Assembly (NCBI GenBank): GCA_022759345.1
Contig: JAEMPK010000095.1
Span: forward strand, 1-12,921
DNA: 12,921 bases
Source of the DNA: Pyrobaculum sp.
GTDB taxonomy: Archaea > Thermoproteota > Thermoprotei > Thermoproteales > Thermoproteaceae
Direction of reading: 5' to 3'
Below the pieces are notes generated by a model. The model did no database searches. It saw nothing but the letters and a program-made list of their open reading frames with translations, and was not told the DNA's origin. Position 1 is the first letter of the stretch. Each line of letters starts with the position of its first letter. Shown here piece by piece: positions 11,729 to 12,921 of this stretch. A program made the position numbers and the translations under genes.

Positions 11729-12921
11729 TACTCGTATCTGAGGGCCTCCACTATGTTTATCCTGCTCCCCCTGTAGGCAGGCAGGAAGGCCCCTAGCAGG
11801 TTTATCCCCACCACCAGCGCCGCTACACCCGCCACCAACACTGGATCTAACACGAGCGAGTTTATGTTAAAGAAGCCGTGGCCGAATCCGCCCGGGCCGG
11901 GCCCCCTCGTCTGCTGAATCTGCACGTTGTTCATAAACGGGAGGCCCATCTGCGTCAGCGGGATCAGCAACACCGCGCCTATGACCACGCCTATGATAGC
12001 GATAATCAGGGCCTCGCCTAGGAACATCACCATTATGTGTCTCTTCTTGAAGCCCAGGGCTCTCATCACGCCGATTTCCTTAGTCCGCTGGACCACGTTG
12101 ATGGACATGGTGTCGTAGAGCCAGAGGGCGGTTATGAGCGTGCTGACCCCCGCGATCAAGCCGAGGAACAGCTGGAACGAGGTGAGGAAGCTGTTTATGG
12201 TCTGTAGTATTGCTTGTGGGGAGATCACGTCTACGTTGGGGAAGTTGGCCCTGATTTCGTTGGTCACGGCGTCTATCTTTGAGGGGTCCTCTAGAGTCAA
12301 CACCACCGCGTTGTATGTAGTGATCCCGGTGAGCTGCCTGAAGGAGGCCAGCTCCAGGACAACGCCTCTAGCAGTGTCTAAGAGGCCGAGCGCGCCGGTG
12401 GCCAGTATTCCAGACGCCACCATGGTGGCGGACTTGCGGCCCACGGTGAGTGAAAGAGGCGTTCCCACCGCGATCTTCTGCTGGCCGGTGGATCTGTCGA
12501 AGGCCACGTAGTACCCAACGAGGGCCGTGCCGCTGCCGACGACCATCTGCCCGTCGTAGAGCGCAGTGGGTGGGAGGAGTTGCGGAAGGAGGGCGGGTTC
12601 TACGCCGTAGACGGTGACGGGCAGGCGGTCTGCAGAGCCGGGGATCCTCACGACGCCGCGGGCTGCGGCGATTGGCACCGCCGAGGTGACGCCGCTGATT
12701 GTGGAGAGGGCTCCCACGTCGGCGTCTGTAAACTGGGTCCCGGTTACGTATATCACGTTGGTCTGGAAGTTGGAGGTGAAGAACTGGTTGGTGTAGTCTT
12801 TGAAGGTTTGGCCGAGGAGGAGGGCGTAGCTGAGAGCCGTGAAGGCTATCGTGACCCCCACTATGGCGCCGATTGTCCGGCCCTTCCTCTCCCACAGCGC
12901 CTTCCACGAAAGCCTCAGCAT
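11728..12921 (-). CDS. ABC transporter permease, MacB/FtsX type
   Basis: The 397-residue protein has the MacB/FtsX layout. A short cytoplasmic start with RKGRTIGAIVG (12-22) and helix 1 (about 17-37) are followed by a large extracytoplasmic domain (about 38-245). Three C-terminal helices follow (about 248-270, 298-320 and 358-381), with the signature coupling loop RTKEIGVMRALGF (279-291) and the end RGSRINIVEALRYE (384-397). A Gly/Pro-rich stretch (GPGPGGFGHGFF, 340-351) lies in the last outer loop. Such permeases work with a LolD/MacB-type ATPase in lipoprotein release, peptide or drug efflux, or envelope signalling, rather than solute import. The ATG uses the very last bases of the window, so a partner ATPase could lie just beyond it. 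It heads the overlapping gene run with the six-helix protein and the regulator. Confidence 0.92.
   Translation of the reverse strand: MLRLSWKALWERKGRTIGAIVGVTIAFTALSYALLLGQTFKDYTNQFFTSNFQTNVIYVTGTQFTDADVGALSTISGVTSAVPIAAARGVVRIPGSADRLPVTVYGVEPALLPQLLPPTALYDGQMVVGSGTALVGYYVAFDRSTGQQKIAVGTPLSLTVGRKSATMVASGILATGALGLLDTARGVVLELASFRQLTGITTYNAVVLTLEDPSKIDAVTNEIRANFPNVDVISPQAILQTINSFLTSFQLFLGLIAGVSTLITALWLYDTMSINVVQRTKEIGVMRALGFKKRHIMVMFLGEALIIAIIGVVIGAVLLIPLTQMGLPFMNNVQIQQTRGPGPGGFGHGFFNINSLVLDPVLVAGVAALVVGINLLGAFLPAYRGSRINIVEALRYE

Noticed and set aside
1..12921. CRISPR array, insertion sequence, integrase attachment site or tRNA gene
   Set aside because: No regularly spaced direct repeats, transposase motifs, terminal repeats or tRNA signatures were seen on either strand by eye.

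Overview
The window looks like chromosomal DNA from a hyperthermophilic crenarchaeon of the Thermoproteaceae, most probably Pyrobaculum or a close relative. This is inferred from the high GC content, GTG starts, very tight spacing, and A/T-rich TATA boxes centred about 22-26 bases upstream of most start codons, as expected for leaderless archaeal transcripts. The gene content fits too: an archaeal Trm10, QueE for archaeosine synthesis, a short SufB/D protein, a VapBC pair and a HTH_45-type regulator. No rRNA, tRNA, CRISPR array or insertion sequence was seen, and no gap longer than 300 bases lacks a gene.

Left part (1-3344). A truncated fumarylacetoacetate-hydrolase-family gene runs off the left edge on the minus strand. 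It is divergent from a short SufB/SufD-type protein, and a single TATA-like element lies between them. Then on the plus strand come an unrecognised 144-residue protein, a VapB-VapC toxin-antitoxin pair whose genes overlap, and queE. The last four units (144-residue gene, vapB, queE, and the next small ORF) each have their own TATA element.

Middle part (3345-8173). A G-rich gap with a perfect 9-bp inverted repeat precedes a small two-helix acidic protein of 44 residues. Its stop codon overlaps the start of an M19 (membrane dipeptidase family) metallopeptidase. That gene converges with, and overlaps, an archaeal Trm10 tRNA methyltransferase, whose true start is probably an internal GTG just downstream of a strong TATA box. 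Upstream of it, on the same strand, is a core (folate-domain-free) MetE-like protein in which one expected zinc-ligand cysteine is aspartate. It is divergent from a degradative-type thiolase.

Right part (8174-12921). An orphan extracellular solute-binding protein of the Fe3+/COG1840 type is anchored by a C-terminal membrane helix behind a Thr-rich linker. Facing it is a five-gene minus-strand cluster. In transcription order it holds a MacB/FtsX-type ABC permease, a six-helix membrane protein, a small winged-helix regulator, a TauE/SafE (TSUP) permease and a DUF1634 membrane protein. The first three genes overlap one another and the last two are one base apart, so this looks like one or two co-regulated transcripts for membrane export. 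The ABC ATPase, if there is one, lies beyond the right edge.
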